Counted from the first letter of the stretch, positions 24,012-35,831 are shown. The stretch: DNA of 64,000 nucleotides from Actinostola sp. cb2023 (GCA_033675265.1 JAUJYZ010000133.1:107501-171500); one strand, 5' to 3'. Translations and numbers: made by a program. The notes: generated by a model from the sequence alone, not told the origin.

Positions 24012-25095
24012 AATTCTTGTTTTTATATTGAGCTGCTTCAGATCTACTTTCAAGGGACTTTCGAACACCGCTGACCATGAATTGCTCTCAGTATATCTTA
24101 TGTTTATTTACGTGACTTTCCTCCATTGAAAACATTTTTTAAAGAAATTACCAAAACTCACAACTAAATAAGAGTTGGGTTGCCTGTGGTGCACTCGCTC
24201 GGTTTCTAATAATCATGTTTACCTTTACTTTAGACACTAGATCTCATTTGAACATTAGTTATAAACACACATCATTATGCACACATATGATTAAAATGTC
24301 TGCAGCCCCTCAAATGCCCAACGATTCGGCCACAAGCCCGGGGGGAGGGGGGGGGGGGGGGGGGGGGGGTACTCCCATATATATGCTATATAGGTATGTA
24401 CCCCCAAATAGGGTATGGTTTTTGAACCTCCAGATCCTTAAATTGCATGGGTACCATATTTTGCCTTTAGACCATAAAAAAATATTAGTGATTTCCAAAG
24501 GAATACTGTTAACTTTTTTCTTAAAATGGGTATATATTTCACTGTGACAAATCCTTGGAAGGGGAATGAATTCCGGGAGTACCCCCCTCCCCCCGGGGCC
24601 ACAAGATAGATAAACTTGCTGGTAAAAAAATGAAATAATTTCACAACAATTGTGCGTCACTCCGAAGAAATCCTGGAAGGACTCGACCTCGAGTGTCGAG
24701 AGGATCTGGATCGAATCTAAATGCTTCGTGTGGGGTTACGATGACTTGGAAAGGTTTTGCCAAGTGCCGTACTGAAGCCGTTATTGCATGATTCTCCATC
24801 TCGTTATTGGTGAGTAAGGGATCTTCACTTTCTATTCTCTAGTTAACATTAACGTAATTAAAATTGCTTATTTATTGTATTTAATATAAATATTTGAACA
24901 TCTATAGTTCAGCAGAAGCTGGTTTAAATAGAGCCCTGTATTTAATTACAAAGTATTCCACCACAATACATTAAAAATATTAGAGCCATATATGTTTCTT
25001 AAGCCCTTTATTCAGCTTGATATGATCTTTTTCTGTGCGAAGATGCGGCGAGGCAGAACTAGTGAAAGTGAACTGAAGTACAAGGATGACACACA

Positions 25096-25496
25096 CAGGA
25101 GGGGTTAATGGTGTCTGTTCTATGAAATAACTGTTCTACCATTACTTTCCTGGGAAACCTAAGATGAGTTTCGCATTTGACTATTTGTATATTATATGGA
25201 ACAATTATAGGTTCCTGTGAAAAATATATTATATTAAAGTTAATAATTAGAACTATTATCCCATATAAAAATATGAAATATACAGAATATATATTAGGTC
25301 ATGTGGATAGGAAATATTTCTGTTCCTGGGAATTGTTTTATTTCATAAAAAGTACCTTATTTGAGTATACCTTATTTTATTTATTTTTGGTTAGGAAATA
25401 TGCTCTCTCCTGGGAACTGTTTTTTTTTCTGGGAAGACTTCTGGCTGGGTGAATAGAACAGATGTTATTGTCCCAGGGGACCACTAACCCCTCCTG
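25096..25496. mobile_element. 401-bp TIR element specific to unit 3
   Basis: Ends CAGGAGGGGTTA and (T)AACCCCTCCTG are inverted. CACACA flanks both sides. Units 1 and 2 have the uninterrupted site (around 3044 and 12556). The interior has diverged inverted copies of CTGGGAA and AGGAAATAT. No coding potential. Confidence 0.65.
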
Positions 25497-25724
25497 CACA
25501 CACCGGAAATATATCACAGTAACTTGACTATAAACTGATTTACCGTCGAATATCGAGTAAAATCGTCGCAGAACACCTAGACTGAGCATATATTTCCTTT
25601 ACGTGATCTGATTGACTGCTTGAATTGTAAAATCTGACTACAGTGGTTTTCATAAACCCGTGAAAATCAGTACTAGACATTATAGGTTTCGATTCATGTT
25701 CGTTGTTTTGACTCTGAATATTAC

Positions 25725-26633
25725 AGTAGATATGAAAGGAGAGTTCTGGAACACCTTAGTGGGGTATGGTGGGGTATATTGGGGTATGCACCACCTTGGA
25801 GGGGTATGCCGTGGGATATATTGGGGTATGCTATTGTTTGTAATTGCCGGTGCGGTCAGTCTATTGTTTTCTAACAGACCTTTTGTTTACACATGCACGT
25901 GTCTATTTTTAGAACGACCGTTTGGTCTTTCGCTGACGTTTTTGTTTTTCCCGATGGTGTTTTTTTTCCCTGCGTTCCAAGGTTATTATTCTAATTACTA
26001 AAAAAGTTAAAAGGGGCATAAAATATCAAATATGACTAAAATAATATATTTCCCGGCTGGAGTTTGTGACACAAACAAGTGACGTCATCGAGGGTCTTAT
26101 TACGCTCTGTTGATCCTTTATCCTTTATTACTAATTTGGTACATTTTAGAAAACTTCCGAAAGAAGTGGTCCACCAACTACCCTATTTGTTTGGGTAAGT
26201 GAAAGTTTTACTCCGGTAATGTTTTCAACATGTAACTATGTATGCTTTTCTTTAGATTTCTGTGTGGTGTTATTGTTTTGCGAATTGATTATACACTTAA
26301 AAAAGCGCTGATGCAAGACAACGTAAACACAATTTGGACAATTTTGTTTAATGTTTTACATGGTTTCACAGTGCTCTAATACTTCTGCCAGTTAGGTATT
26401 GATTTAATCACAGCTCTTAATCGTTCTGAACGTCGAGGAGGTATCACTACATTTCTTTATAGAATGTAGAAACATATTTCTAAATCTGTAAAATCATCCG
26501 TAAGTCGTGCCTTCCGTAGAATGTTACACCATGTGCGGTACTCTTCTTCACTGTCTTTTGAACTGAATTCTTCTTGACTGTACCAGACTATAGGGACTGG
26601 AAAAGGAAAACCATAGGCTTCTATGATGTACTT
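25725..26633. mobile_element. 909-bp insertion specific to unit 3, flanked by ATTAC
   Basis: The sister units read straight through ATTACGTCATATGATT. In unit 3 ATTAC at 25720-25724 is followed by 909 bp of unrelated sequence and then ATTAC again (26634-26638). It begins with GGGGTATR repeats (25760-25835). Clear TIRs are not visible, so the class is open. Confidence 0.6.
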
Positions 26634-27641
26634 ATTACGTCATATGATTATTGTAATTTATACAGTAGGCAAGCCGTGATTAATAAATGATTTCCTTTAT
26701 TTTTACATTGAAATATTATTATGTGTCATCCACTCTTTCTGTATCCTTAACATTATTATTAAAATTATGTGGGTCGAGAGAGCTAATGCCGCCGGTAGAA
26801 CACTAATGAAAGTGCATGCCGAGTTCTTGCATTGATGATCACTAATAGTATAGCGTGACACTCAAGAATGGACTTCCCGCTCTTCAATTCTTGGAAGAAA
26901 AGGAAGCGCGTTTAATCAAATTCCAAATTCAAAGGATTCAGTTATTTAACTTTTCTTTGAATTTAGCAACTGAAGTCATTCTAAATTAATCTTCGATTAT
27001 TGGAAGAATAAAAAACGCGTATCATGATCATTATTAATTTGGAACTCGAAAACATATAAAATATACAAAAATACGACTACCAATTTGTTAGTAGTGTACA
27101 TCCCCGATATAACATAATTTATAGGGGAGGGTCTGACATGCCGTGGCCGCCATATTGGAAAAGCCTTACCACAGGTAACCCACCCAACAAAACTACATGC
27201 GCAGAAGCGATGCGCACGAATGAACGACTCACAGTACATGTTGTTATCTCTCTTCAGCCAACACCAGTCATGAAATGATCACGTGATTTCATAGCAATCA
27301 AATGGACCTCTTCCTGATGGTATCTTCGTCCAGATCAGACTCTGCGGGTACTTTTAAAACCATTAACTGAGACAGAGGTACAGATATCAAATTTATATGA
27401 ATCTATGACACCATATATGGCACATATAAAGTGAGTGACGACATGATTGATAGAATAAACTACATTGTATTGCAATTGCGTCAATGAAATTCGTCACGTG
27501 ATTTGTAGTGAGTTGGTGACTGTCTTTTCAGACCACGTGAAATCTCAACTCACGCTATAATTGCTGTAAAAGTTTGTCACTTGTTTGTTCATCTGTTTCT
27601 CTCTAGATAAAAATAGACAACACACGACAAACGCGAGAAGA

Positions 27642-30600
27642 ATGGAAACTAATGATACACTGACTGAGAGGGAGGAGTCCTTGGTAGTGAAAGATACGTG
27701 CAACTCAATAAGTGATGATGCTGTTGTGTATGGAAAGAAGTGTGTTGACATCGCCAGAGAAAACAGTGACAAACAAGCCGAGAAGGTTGCTTATCTAACG
27801 TTGATAGCTGCTTTCATCTCACTGAATCAACACGATGATGTTATTGTGTATGGCAAAAAATGCCTTGAACTAGCCAAGGAAACTGGCGACAATGAGACTG
27901 AGGAAATTGCACATTTAGTGATGGCTGAAGCCTGCATGTCATTGAATCGATACAATGATGCTATATCGTATTGCGAGAAATGTCTTGACATCGCCCAGTC
28001 AATATGTCACAGAGAAGTTGAAATGGAAGCATGTTTGAAGCTAGAGAAGGCGTATGCTTCAACGAATCAACACATCTTAGCAATTCTCTATGGTAACAAA
28101 TGCATTGACATCTCCAAGGAAACTGGTGACAAAGATGTTGAGATGAAGGCCTGTGTGATAGTAGGGAATGCATACAGATCACTAAATCAATACGATGATG
28201 CTATTACATATTGTAGCAAATCTGTTGAGATAGCCAAGGAGACTGGAGACAAACAGGCAGAATTGCAGGCATATTTAGTGCTGGGACTTGCGTCATGCAA
28301 TGATTTTGACTTTGACGCTGAGAAAACACGAAATGACATGAACTCTAATTTAGAGATGATGCGTTTGTACACAACAGAGCATCAGTACGAAACTGCAATA
28401 TTTTGTGGTAAGAAATGTTTGGACATCGCTAAGACCATCAAAGACAAAAAGACAGAGATGGATGCATGTCTAGGAGTCGGCGAAGCTTTGGCCTTTCTTA
28501 GACAGAATGACGAAGCTGTGGATTACGTAGATAGAGCAGTTGTCATTGCAAAGGAAACTGGTAGCAGGCTAGGTGAGCTGAAAGCATACATTCTGTTGGC
28601 TACATCTTATCTTTTACTCAATCAATACGACAAGTCCATCAGCATCGCAACGATGGCCATTGATATCGCCGTAGAAGCTGGCGACAAAAAGGGTGAAATT
28701 GGCGCTTGTTTGGCACTTGGATCTGCTCATAATTCACTGAACCAATACGATGATGCTATTGTGTATAGCAAGAGATGCCTAATGATAGCCGAGGAAACTG
28801 GTGACAAACAGCAAGAGGTAATGGCTTGTTTAATATTGCAGAATATATATTACTCACTGAATCAATACGATGATGCTATTGTGTATAACAATCAATTAAT
28901 TGAAGTCGCTAATAAAACCGGAGACCAAACAGCAGAGATGAACGCGTATCTACGTGGAGGATACGTTCTTTACTTGCTAAAACAATGCAATGATGCCGTT
29001 GTGTATTACAAGAAATGTATGGACATTGCTACGACCATGAGAGACAAAAAGACAGAGATGGATGCATGTCTAGGAGTCGGTGAAGCTTTAGGCTTTCTTA
29101 GTCAGCATGACGAAACCATAGTATACTTAGAGAGAGCAGTTGTCATTGCAAAGGAAACTGGTAGCAGACAAGGTGAGCTGAAAGCATACCGTCTATTGCC
29201 TGTATCTTATCTTTTACTCAATCAATACGACAAGTCCATAAGCATCGCAACGATGGCCATTGATATCGCCGAAGAAACTGGCGACAAACAGGGTGAAATT
29301 GACGCTTGTTTGGCACTTGGATCTGCTCATAAATCACTGAATCAATACCATGATGCTATTGTGTATAGCAAGAGATGCCTTAAGATAGCCAAGGAAATCG
29401 AGGACACTCGACATGAGATGCTTGCATGCTCAATTTTGTTGATTTCATTTTACAAACTGAACCAATACGATGATGCTATGGTGTATAGCAAGAGATGTCT
29501 AACGATAGCCGAGGAAACTGGTGACAAACAGCAAGAGTTAATGGCTTGTTCAATATTGCAGGAAATATATCACTCACTGCAACAATATGATAATGCTATT
29601 GTGTATATCAAACAATTAATTGAACTCGCTAATGAAACTGGAGACCAAACAGCAGAGATGAACGCGTATCTACGTGGAGGAGACGTTCTTTACTTGCTAA
29701 AACAATGCAATGATGCCGTTGTGTATGACAAGAAATGTCTGGACATTGCTACGACCATGAGAGACAAAAAGACAGAGATGGATGCATGTCTAGGACTCGG
29801 TAAAGTTTTAGGCTTTCTTAGTCAGCATGACGAAGCTATAACTTACGTAGAGAGAGCAGTTGTCATTGCAAAGGAAACTGGTAGTAGACTAGGTGAGCTG
29901 AAAGCATACCGTCTGTTGGCTCCATGGTATATTTCCCTCAATCAATACGACAAGTCCATCAGCATCGCAACGATGGCCATTGATATCGCCGTAGAAGCTG
30001 GCGACAAAAAGGGTGAAATTAACGCTTGTTTGGCACTTGGATCTGCTCATAAATCACTGAATCAATACCATGATGCTATTGTGTATGGTATGAGATGCCT
30101 TAAGATAGCCAAGGAAATCGGGGACACTGTACATGAGATGCGTGCATGCTCAATTTTGTTGATTTCATTTTGCAAACTGAACCAATACGATGATGCTATT
30201 GTGTATAGCAAGAGATGCGTTAAGATAGCCAAGGAAACTGGTGACAAACAGCAAGAGTTAATGGCTTGTTCAATATTGCAGGATATATATCACTCACTGC
30301 AACAATATGATAATGCTATTGTGTATATCAAACAATTAATTGAACTCGCTAATGAAACTGGAGACCAAACAGCAGAGATGAACGCGTATCTACGTGGAGG
30401 AGACGTTCTTAACTTGCTAAAACAAAGCAATGATGCCGTTGTGTATTACAAGAAATGCCTGGACATTGCTACGACCATCAAAAACAAAAAGACAGAGATG
30501 GATGCTTGTCTAGGATTCGGTGAAGCTTTAGCCTTTCTTAGTCAGCATGACGAAGCTATAGCTTACCTAGAGAGAGCAGTTGTCATTGCAAATGCAACTG

Positions 30601-33014
30601 GCGACAAACAGGCTAATATGGAGGCATATTTGAAATTTGCTAATGTCCAACTCTTTCTCAACCAATACGATGATGCCATTTTGTACAGTCAAAAATGTAT
30701 CGCCATCGCCACCACAGCCGATAAGAAGACAGAAGGATCAGCATATTTAAATTTGGGTCAAGCACTCTACAACCTCAAACAGTACGATGATGCTATACAT
30801 AACCTCAAACAAGGGCTTTCCATCGCAGAGGAAACTCACGACAAACATGTCGAAATGGAGACTTGTGTGGCACTTGGAATGACGTATGCCTCACTGAAAC
30901 AATTCGACCATGCTATTGTATTTCACCAGAAGTGCCTTGAGATCTCCAAGGTAACCGGTGACGAAACCCATGAGATGAAAATGCATTTGTTGATTCTGCT
31001 TTATCATGTTCGACTTCACAAGATCGATGGTGTTTTTCGTTGGTCCGTGGCATCAATGAGGCTGAAGGAAAAATTGGATATTTTCGACCTTGTATGTATC
31101 GAACATTACTGGGACTTTAGAAATTCTGCCAGTGCGAGGGATTGGTATGATCACATTTCAACTTTTAAAGCAGAAGTGGCACAAGCTGAAAAGGATAATA
31201 TTCGTCGACTAGTTGCCCTACGACTAGATTCTGTTTGCCACGAACTCGGCGAACAATATGACAAGGCCAATGAGTGTCTTACACAGATGCTAGATATAGA
31301 TCTCGAGCTATTTCAGTCGCTCAAAAACGCGTGTTGTCATCAGGAAATTGCACGGTACTACAAATTACAAAGCAACATAAATAAAGCCATTGAACATTAC
31401 GAACTTGCATTACCATACACTGAGCAATGCATTTCTAAGGGTTACCCATTCCATTGCCTCAGATCTCTTGGTACCTTGTATTTCCAGCAAGGGGAGCTGG
31501 ACAAGGCAAGACGCGTGCTTGAACAATGTGTTACCTATGGAGATTCCTTTCTTAACCAATTACTCAACCACGAAAACAAAGAAAGAATGTCGTTTCTTGA
31601 CGATGGAAAGATAATCATTTTTGATGATATGGTCAGTTGCCATAAAATGTTGTCAGAAATTCTTATCCAATCTGGGAATCACAAAGAAGCGTTATTGAGA
31701 CTGGAGCATTGTCGTGGACGGGTCCTTATGGAGCGTCTTATTGCAAAGTCAGGAATGGAGCTCGATCACGCTACTTCTGAAATACCCAACTTACACCTTG
31801 CCGACATTGAGTCACTTGTCTCTGTCAACAAGTACAGCATTGTGTTCTATTTCGTTGGTAGTAAAAGTTTGCACACATTCTTTGCTGAAGACGAAAAGGA
31901 AATGCAGCTTTATACTCAAAATCTCGAAAACTGCGAGAAAACCATCCAGTTGCTTGTAGAACAGTCATATTGTGAAATGAAGGTCTCTCGTGAGGTCAAC
32001 TGTGAGAACAGATGTCTGGATAGTATGCTAGACGAGACAGTAACCCAAGATGATGACGACGAGAAAGAGATGCAGCAACATCATTCACGTAGAATCAATT
32101 CCAGAGGAAATCCATTAGGATCTGAGGGTGGGGTTGAAAGCAATATGGAAAGTACCTTAGAAGTGTTGTATCAGAAACTGATCGGAAATTTATCGATAGA
32201 AAAAGAAGAGATTGTCATCATTCCTGATGGTCCTTTATACAAAGTACCATTTGCTGCATTACGGAACCCAGACACGGGACGCTATTTGTCTGAAACCAAA
32301 CGCATTAGGCTTGCACCCTCCCTAAGGACCTTGCAACTTCTTGAGAACTGCGCAAACGACTCGTACAAGGGTGTGTTGATCATTGGAAATCCACTTGTTG
32401 GTAAAGTGATGCTCCAAGATAAAGAGATAGATATATCTTCGTTGCCAAATGCTGAAGCTGAAGCGATAGTAATCGCTTATCGTCTGGGTGTTGGTTGTTT
32501 AACAAGAGACCAAGCAACCAAGCCTGCCGTCATGAAGAAACTGCGCGAAGGAGTGTCCATTATTCACATAGCTGCACATGGTTTTTTAGAAACATCGACC
32601 ATCGTGCTTGCTCCCTCTCCTGAAGTAAGATCCAAAAGAGTTCCAGTGGAAAGAGATTACATGCTGACAATGGAAGACGTCCAGAAGGCTCAAGTGCGTG
32701 CTCAGTTGGTCGTGCTAAGCTGCTGCAACAGTGGTCGTGGTGAAATCCGAGCAGAAGGAGTAGTTGGCATGTGTCGTGCCTTTCTAGCGTCAGGTGCTCG
32801 TGCAGTGGTAGCGTCACTGTGGAGCATCGATGACGACGCAACTTTAGAGTTCATGATTTGGTTCTACCTTAATTTGAAAAAGGGTTACAGTGTGGGTACG
32901 AGTTTACAAATGACAATGACAGATCAGTCAAAAAAGAGTGGACAATACAGCGACCCCTGGTATTGGGCTTCTTTTTTCTTGATGGGTGATGACGTCACAA
33001 TCAAGTTCAAATAG
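27642..33014 (+). CDS. TPR-CHAT protein, copy C (intact, 1790 aa)
   Basis: Single uninterrupted coding exon from ATG 27642 (purine at -3) to TAG 33012-33014. Residues about 15-1115 are some 27 TPRs of exactly 40 residues, pattern NQYDDAIVYxKRCLxIAxETGDK, forming a predicted superhelical peptide- or protein-binding scaffold. Residues about 1170-1310 are irregular TPRs. A linker with an acidic stretch (about 1460-1475) follows. Residues about 1500-1790 are the CHAT domain, with IIPDGPLYKVPFAAL, His in HIAAHG (H1646 the likely catalytic His) and LSCCNSG (C1694/C1695, the second aligning with the family Cys). CHAT is a caspase/separase-related Cys-His fold. In bacteria TPR-CHAT proteins act as regulated proteases (for example Csx29 beside type III-E effectors); animal members are mostly uncharacterised. 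No signal peptide, so probably cytosolic. A 720-bp super-repeat (six TPRs) makes it longer than its sisters. A sensor-protease or immune role is an inference. Confidence 0.92.
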   Translation: METNDTLTEREESLVVKDTCNSISDDAVVYGKKCVDIARENSDKQAEKVAYLTLIAAFISLNQHDDVIVYGKKCLELAKETGDNETEEIAHLVMAEACMSLNRYNDAISYCEKCLDIAQSICHREVEMEACLKLEKAYASTNQHILAILYGNKCIDISKETGDKDVEMKACVIVGNAYRSLNQYDDAITYCSKSVEIAKETGDKQAELQAYLVLGLASCNDFDFDAEKTRNDMNSNLEMMRLYTTEHQYETAIFCGKKCLDIAKTIKDKKTEMDACLGVGEALAFLRQNDEAVDYVDRAVVIAKETGSRLGELKAYILLATSYLLLNQYDKSISIATMAIDIAVEAGDKKGEIGACLALGSAHNSLNQYDDAIVYSKRCLMIAEETGDKQQEVMACLILQNIYYSLNQYDDAIVYNNQLIEVANKTGDQTAEMNAYLRGGYVLYLLKQCNDAVVYYKKCMDIATTMRDKKTEMDACLGVGEALGFLSQHDETIVYLERAVVIAKETGSRQGELKAYRLLPVSYLLLNQYDKSISIATMAIDIAEETGDKQGEIDACLALGSAHKSLNQYHDAIVYSKRCLKIAKEIEDTRHEMLACSILLISFYKLNQYDDAMVYSKRCLTIAEETGDKQQELMACSILQEIYHSLQQYDNAIVYIKQLIELANETGDQTAEMNAYLRGGDVLYLLKQCNDAVVYDKKCLDIATTMRDKKTEMDACLGLGKVLGFLSQHDEAITYVERAVVIAKETGSRLGELKAYRLLAPWYISLNQYDKSISIATMAIDIAVEAGDKKGEINACLALGSAHKSLNQYHDAIVYGMRCLKIAKEIGDTVHEMRACSILLISFCKLNQYDDAIVYSKRCVKIAKETGDKQQELMACSILQDIYHSLQQYDNAIVYIKQLIELANETGDQTAEMNAYLRGGDVLNLLKQSNDAVVYYKKCLDIATTIKNKKTEMDACLGFGEALAFLSQHDEAIAYLERAVVIANATGDKQANMEAYLKFANVQLFLNQYDDAILYSQKCIAIATTADKKTEGSAYLNLGQALYNLKQYDDAIHNLKQGLSIAEETHDKHVEMETCVALGMTYASLKQFDHAIVFHQKCLEISKVTGDETHEMKMHLLILLYHVRLHKIDGVFRWSVASMRLKEKLDIFDLVCIEHYWDFRNSASARDWYDHISTFKAEVAQAEKDNIRRLVALRLDSVCHELGEQYDKANECLTQMLDIDLELFQSLKNACCHQEIARYYKLQSNINKAIEHYELALPYTEQCISKGYPFHCLRSLGTLYFQQGELDKARRVLEQCVTYGDSFLNQLLNHENKERMSFLDDGKIIIFDDMVSCHKMLSEILIQSGNHKEALLRLEHCRGRVLMERLIAKSGMELDHATSEIPNLHLADIESLVSVNKYSIVFYFVGSKSLHTFFAEDEKEMQLYTQNLENCEKTIQLLVEQSYCEMKVSREVNCENRCLDSMLDETVTQDDDDEKEMQQHHSRRINSRGNPLGSEGGVESNMESTLEVLYQKLIGNLSIEKEEIVIIPDGPLYKVPFAALRNPDTGRYLSETKRIRLAPSLRTLQLLENCANDSYKGVLIIGNPLVGKVMLQDKEIDISSLPNAEAEAIVIAYRLGVGCLTRDQATKPAVMKKLREGVSIIHIAAHGFLETSTIVLAPSPEVRSKRVPVERDYMLTMEDVQKAQVRAQLVVLSCCNSGRGEIRAEGVVGMCRAFLASGARAVVASLWSIDDDATLEFMIWFYLNLKKGYSVGTSLQMTMTDQSKKSGQYSDPWYWASFFLMGDDVTIKFK

Positions 33015-34228
33015 ACTGAAGAACACTATAATTGTTCCCAATGGATATATTCAGTAATACCAACTATCAGTTATTGTAGATTGAATAGACTAAAGAACAC
33101 GTTAATTATGGCTTATGCTACCAATGGATATATTCAGTAATACCAACTATCAGTTATTGTAGATTGAATAGACTAAAGAACACGTTAATTATGGCTTATG
33201 CTACCAATGGATATATTCAGTAATACCAACTATCAGTTATTGTAGATTGAATAGACTAAAGAACACGTTAATTATGGTATATGCTACCAATGGATATATT
33301 CAGTAATACCAACTATCAGTTATTGTAGATTGAATAGACTAAAGAACACGTTAATTATGGCTTATGCTACCAATGGATATATTCAGTAATGCCAACTATC
33401 AGTTATTGTAGATTGAATAGACTAAAGAACACGTTAATTATAGCTTATGCTACCAATGGATATATTCAGTAATACCAACTATCAGTTATTGTAGATTGAA
33501 TAGACTAAAGAACACGTTAATTATGGCTTATGCTACCAATGGATATATTCAGTAATACCAACTATCAGTTATTGTAGATTGACTAGACTAAAGAACACGT
33601 TAATTATGGCTTATGCTACCAATGGATATATTCAGTAATACCAACTATCAGTTATTGTAGATTAAATAGACTAAAGAACACGTTAATTATGGCTTATGCT
33701 ACCAATGGATATATTCAGTAATACCAACTATCTATCAGTTATTGTAGATTGAATAGACTAAAGAACACGTTAATTATGGCTTATGCTACCAATGGATATA
33801 TTCAGTAATACCAACTATCAGTTATTGTAGATTGAATAGACTAAAGAACACGTTAATTATGGCTTATGCTACCAATGGATATATTCAGTAATACCAACTA
33901 TCAGTTATTGTAGCCGATTGAATAGACTAAAGAACACGTTAATTATGGCTTACGCTACCAATGGATATATTCAGTAATGCCAACTATCAGTTATTGTAGA
34001 TTGAATAGACTAAAGAACACGTTAATTATGGCTTATGCTATCAATGGATATATTCAGTAATACCAACTATCAGTTATTGTAGATTAAATAGACTAAAGAA
34101 CACGTTAATTATGGCTTATGCTACCAATGTATATATTCAGTAATACCAACTATCAGTTATTGTAGATTGAATAGACTAAAAAACACGTTAATTATGGCTT
34201 ATGCTACCAATGTATATATTCAGTAATA
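33015..34228. repeat. 83-bp tandem array downstream of copy C, left part (about 14.6 units)
   Basis: Same 83-bp unit and stop-codon register as the other two arrays. A four-base TATC insertion variant (33730) also recurs in the right part (36342, 36512), showing internal copying within this array. Interrupted at 34229 by a transposon. Confidence 0.9.
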
Positions 34229-35831
34229 CCAAGAGACCATAAGGGACAGAGAGGGAGTCTCGCGCTATTCTTGGGATATCTTAATTTCAACAAATCTATT
34301 TTTAGAATGCGGACGTCTGAGGAAATGAACTTCCGGTTCAAAGTAGATGGCGGCTAAGATCTATCTTACTCTATCCCGGCGAAATAAAACCATGTTTTTG
34401 TTTTGTTTTTTGAATTTGATTAATTTTTTATAAATGGCTCGGATAATTTATAGATTATTAGACTTTTGAGACGGCAGTAATGAGTCAGATGATAATAAAG
34501 AAAATGTAAATGTCCCGCGGAAAGAAACTAGTGAATGCTTTTTGTCAACAACTGCTTCTTTCATCTGCACCAAAATGTCTAATTCTTCTTCCATTTGAGA
34601 CCTGCTTTCTGATCAGTGTTATTTTTCGTTTCCCTTTCTTTGCTGAGAGAGTGTCTTTCCCAAGTTTAATTTGGCAAAGTGCTGCACCAGGCAGAAATTC
34701 GGTATCAACTGATTTGAGAAATAATATTAAGCTTACTTGATTCTGACTGAGCAAAGTCATAAACAAGGGAATACAATATACCGGTGATGCGGCCTCTATT
34801 TTAAATGGTATACTCGATGGATAGATAACAAAGTAATTTTGAACGGTTTTGCGCTCAACTTTTTATTTTCACTGAAGCGGCCATAAAAGCCAACTTGTGG
34901 AAGTCAGTGAATCCAGTAAACGTTGAATCAAAACTTGAATGAAGTAAACCGTAGTTTTTGCAGAGATTTCAAGTCATTCAAATGCCGTTATACACACAAA
35001 AAATATTCACAATCCATTTTTAAGTCATTTTAGGTAAAGCCGAAAATACACAAGCACACAACAAACACGCTTACTTTCACTGCTTGTTTGATTCACTCGT
35101 GACTCGTCTTGTCGCTCATCATCATGTTTCACGGCAAATTTGTTTTTGAATAGCCTTGTGAAAACTCTTCAAACGCCACAACGATAATTACAAGATACCA
35201 CTAAACCACATCCAAGAATAAATTGAAGTCACTTTCTGACGAAATAGTTTGACGAAAGAGACGAAAATACGTCTTTGAAAGTCTTCGGCTAAGCCGGCAG
35301 CTTTGCATCCACACGCTACAACAATCAACGTCCTTTTTGGAAAACCAGCAATTTTCACGCCTTTATCCTTAGATTTTCCATCTTTAGTCTTTAATGCACT
35401 TTCAAATCGATTACATCTATTCTTGGGAATGTTTTTCTTAATTGTTCAAGGCAGAACAGCAAGAAGAAAGTACAAACAGCGACCTTCTTCATGCAGCGAC
35501 CTTCTTGTTGAGTTGGCAGTAGCCAGTAGCTTTCGGCGTTTAGTTTTTGTTGTTCATTCAATCCTACAGACCACAATACAAGGCGACTTTTGTACTCTGT
35601 TCGAACTTAAACAACTCCTTTCCATATAAAATAAATTCTTGCGATGCTTTTCTGATGATTTCAGTCAAAATCAGAGTCTAAATAATCGGCCTAAAAAAAC
35701 AATTTTTACATCTGCTTGAACCGGAAGTTAATTTCCTCAGACGTCCGCATTCTAAAAATAGATTTTTTGAAATTAAGATATCCCAGACCCTATACTGGAA
35801 GACTCCCTCTCTGTCCCTCATGGTCTCTTGG
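34229..35831. mobile_element. 1.6-kb non-autonomous DNA transposon with long TIRs inside the satellite
   Basis: Terminal inverted repeats of about 115 bp with a few mismatches start CCAAGAGACCATAAGGGACA and end with the complement. A 5-bp target duplication TAATA (34224-34228 and 35832-35836) restores the 83-bp unit when the element is removed in silico. The interior has frames of only 60-110 codons and no recognisable transposase. The superfamily is uncertain; a 5-bp duplication is unusual among cut-and-paste families. Confidence 0.85.

Larger units (their letters stand above)
23590..27606. other. upstream region of tandem unit 3 (no gene seen)
   Basis: Aligns with the upstream regions of units 1 and 2, interrupted by insertions at 25096-25496 and 25725-26633. 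It carries 30-G (23981-24010) and 23-G (24347-24369) tracts. The promoter end has E-boxes at 27495-27500 and 27534-27539 and a TTTCTCTCTAG acceptor ending at 27606, 35 bp before the ATG of copy C. Confidence 0.6.

Noticed and set aside
4543..33014. Bacterial contamination or recent bacterial transfer as the source of the TPR-CHAT genes
   Set aside because: The genes have splice-acceptor-like leaders, eukaryotic repeats and MITEs in their flanks, and base composition like the surroundings; TPR-CHAT genes are known in invertebrates.
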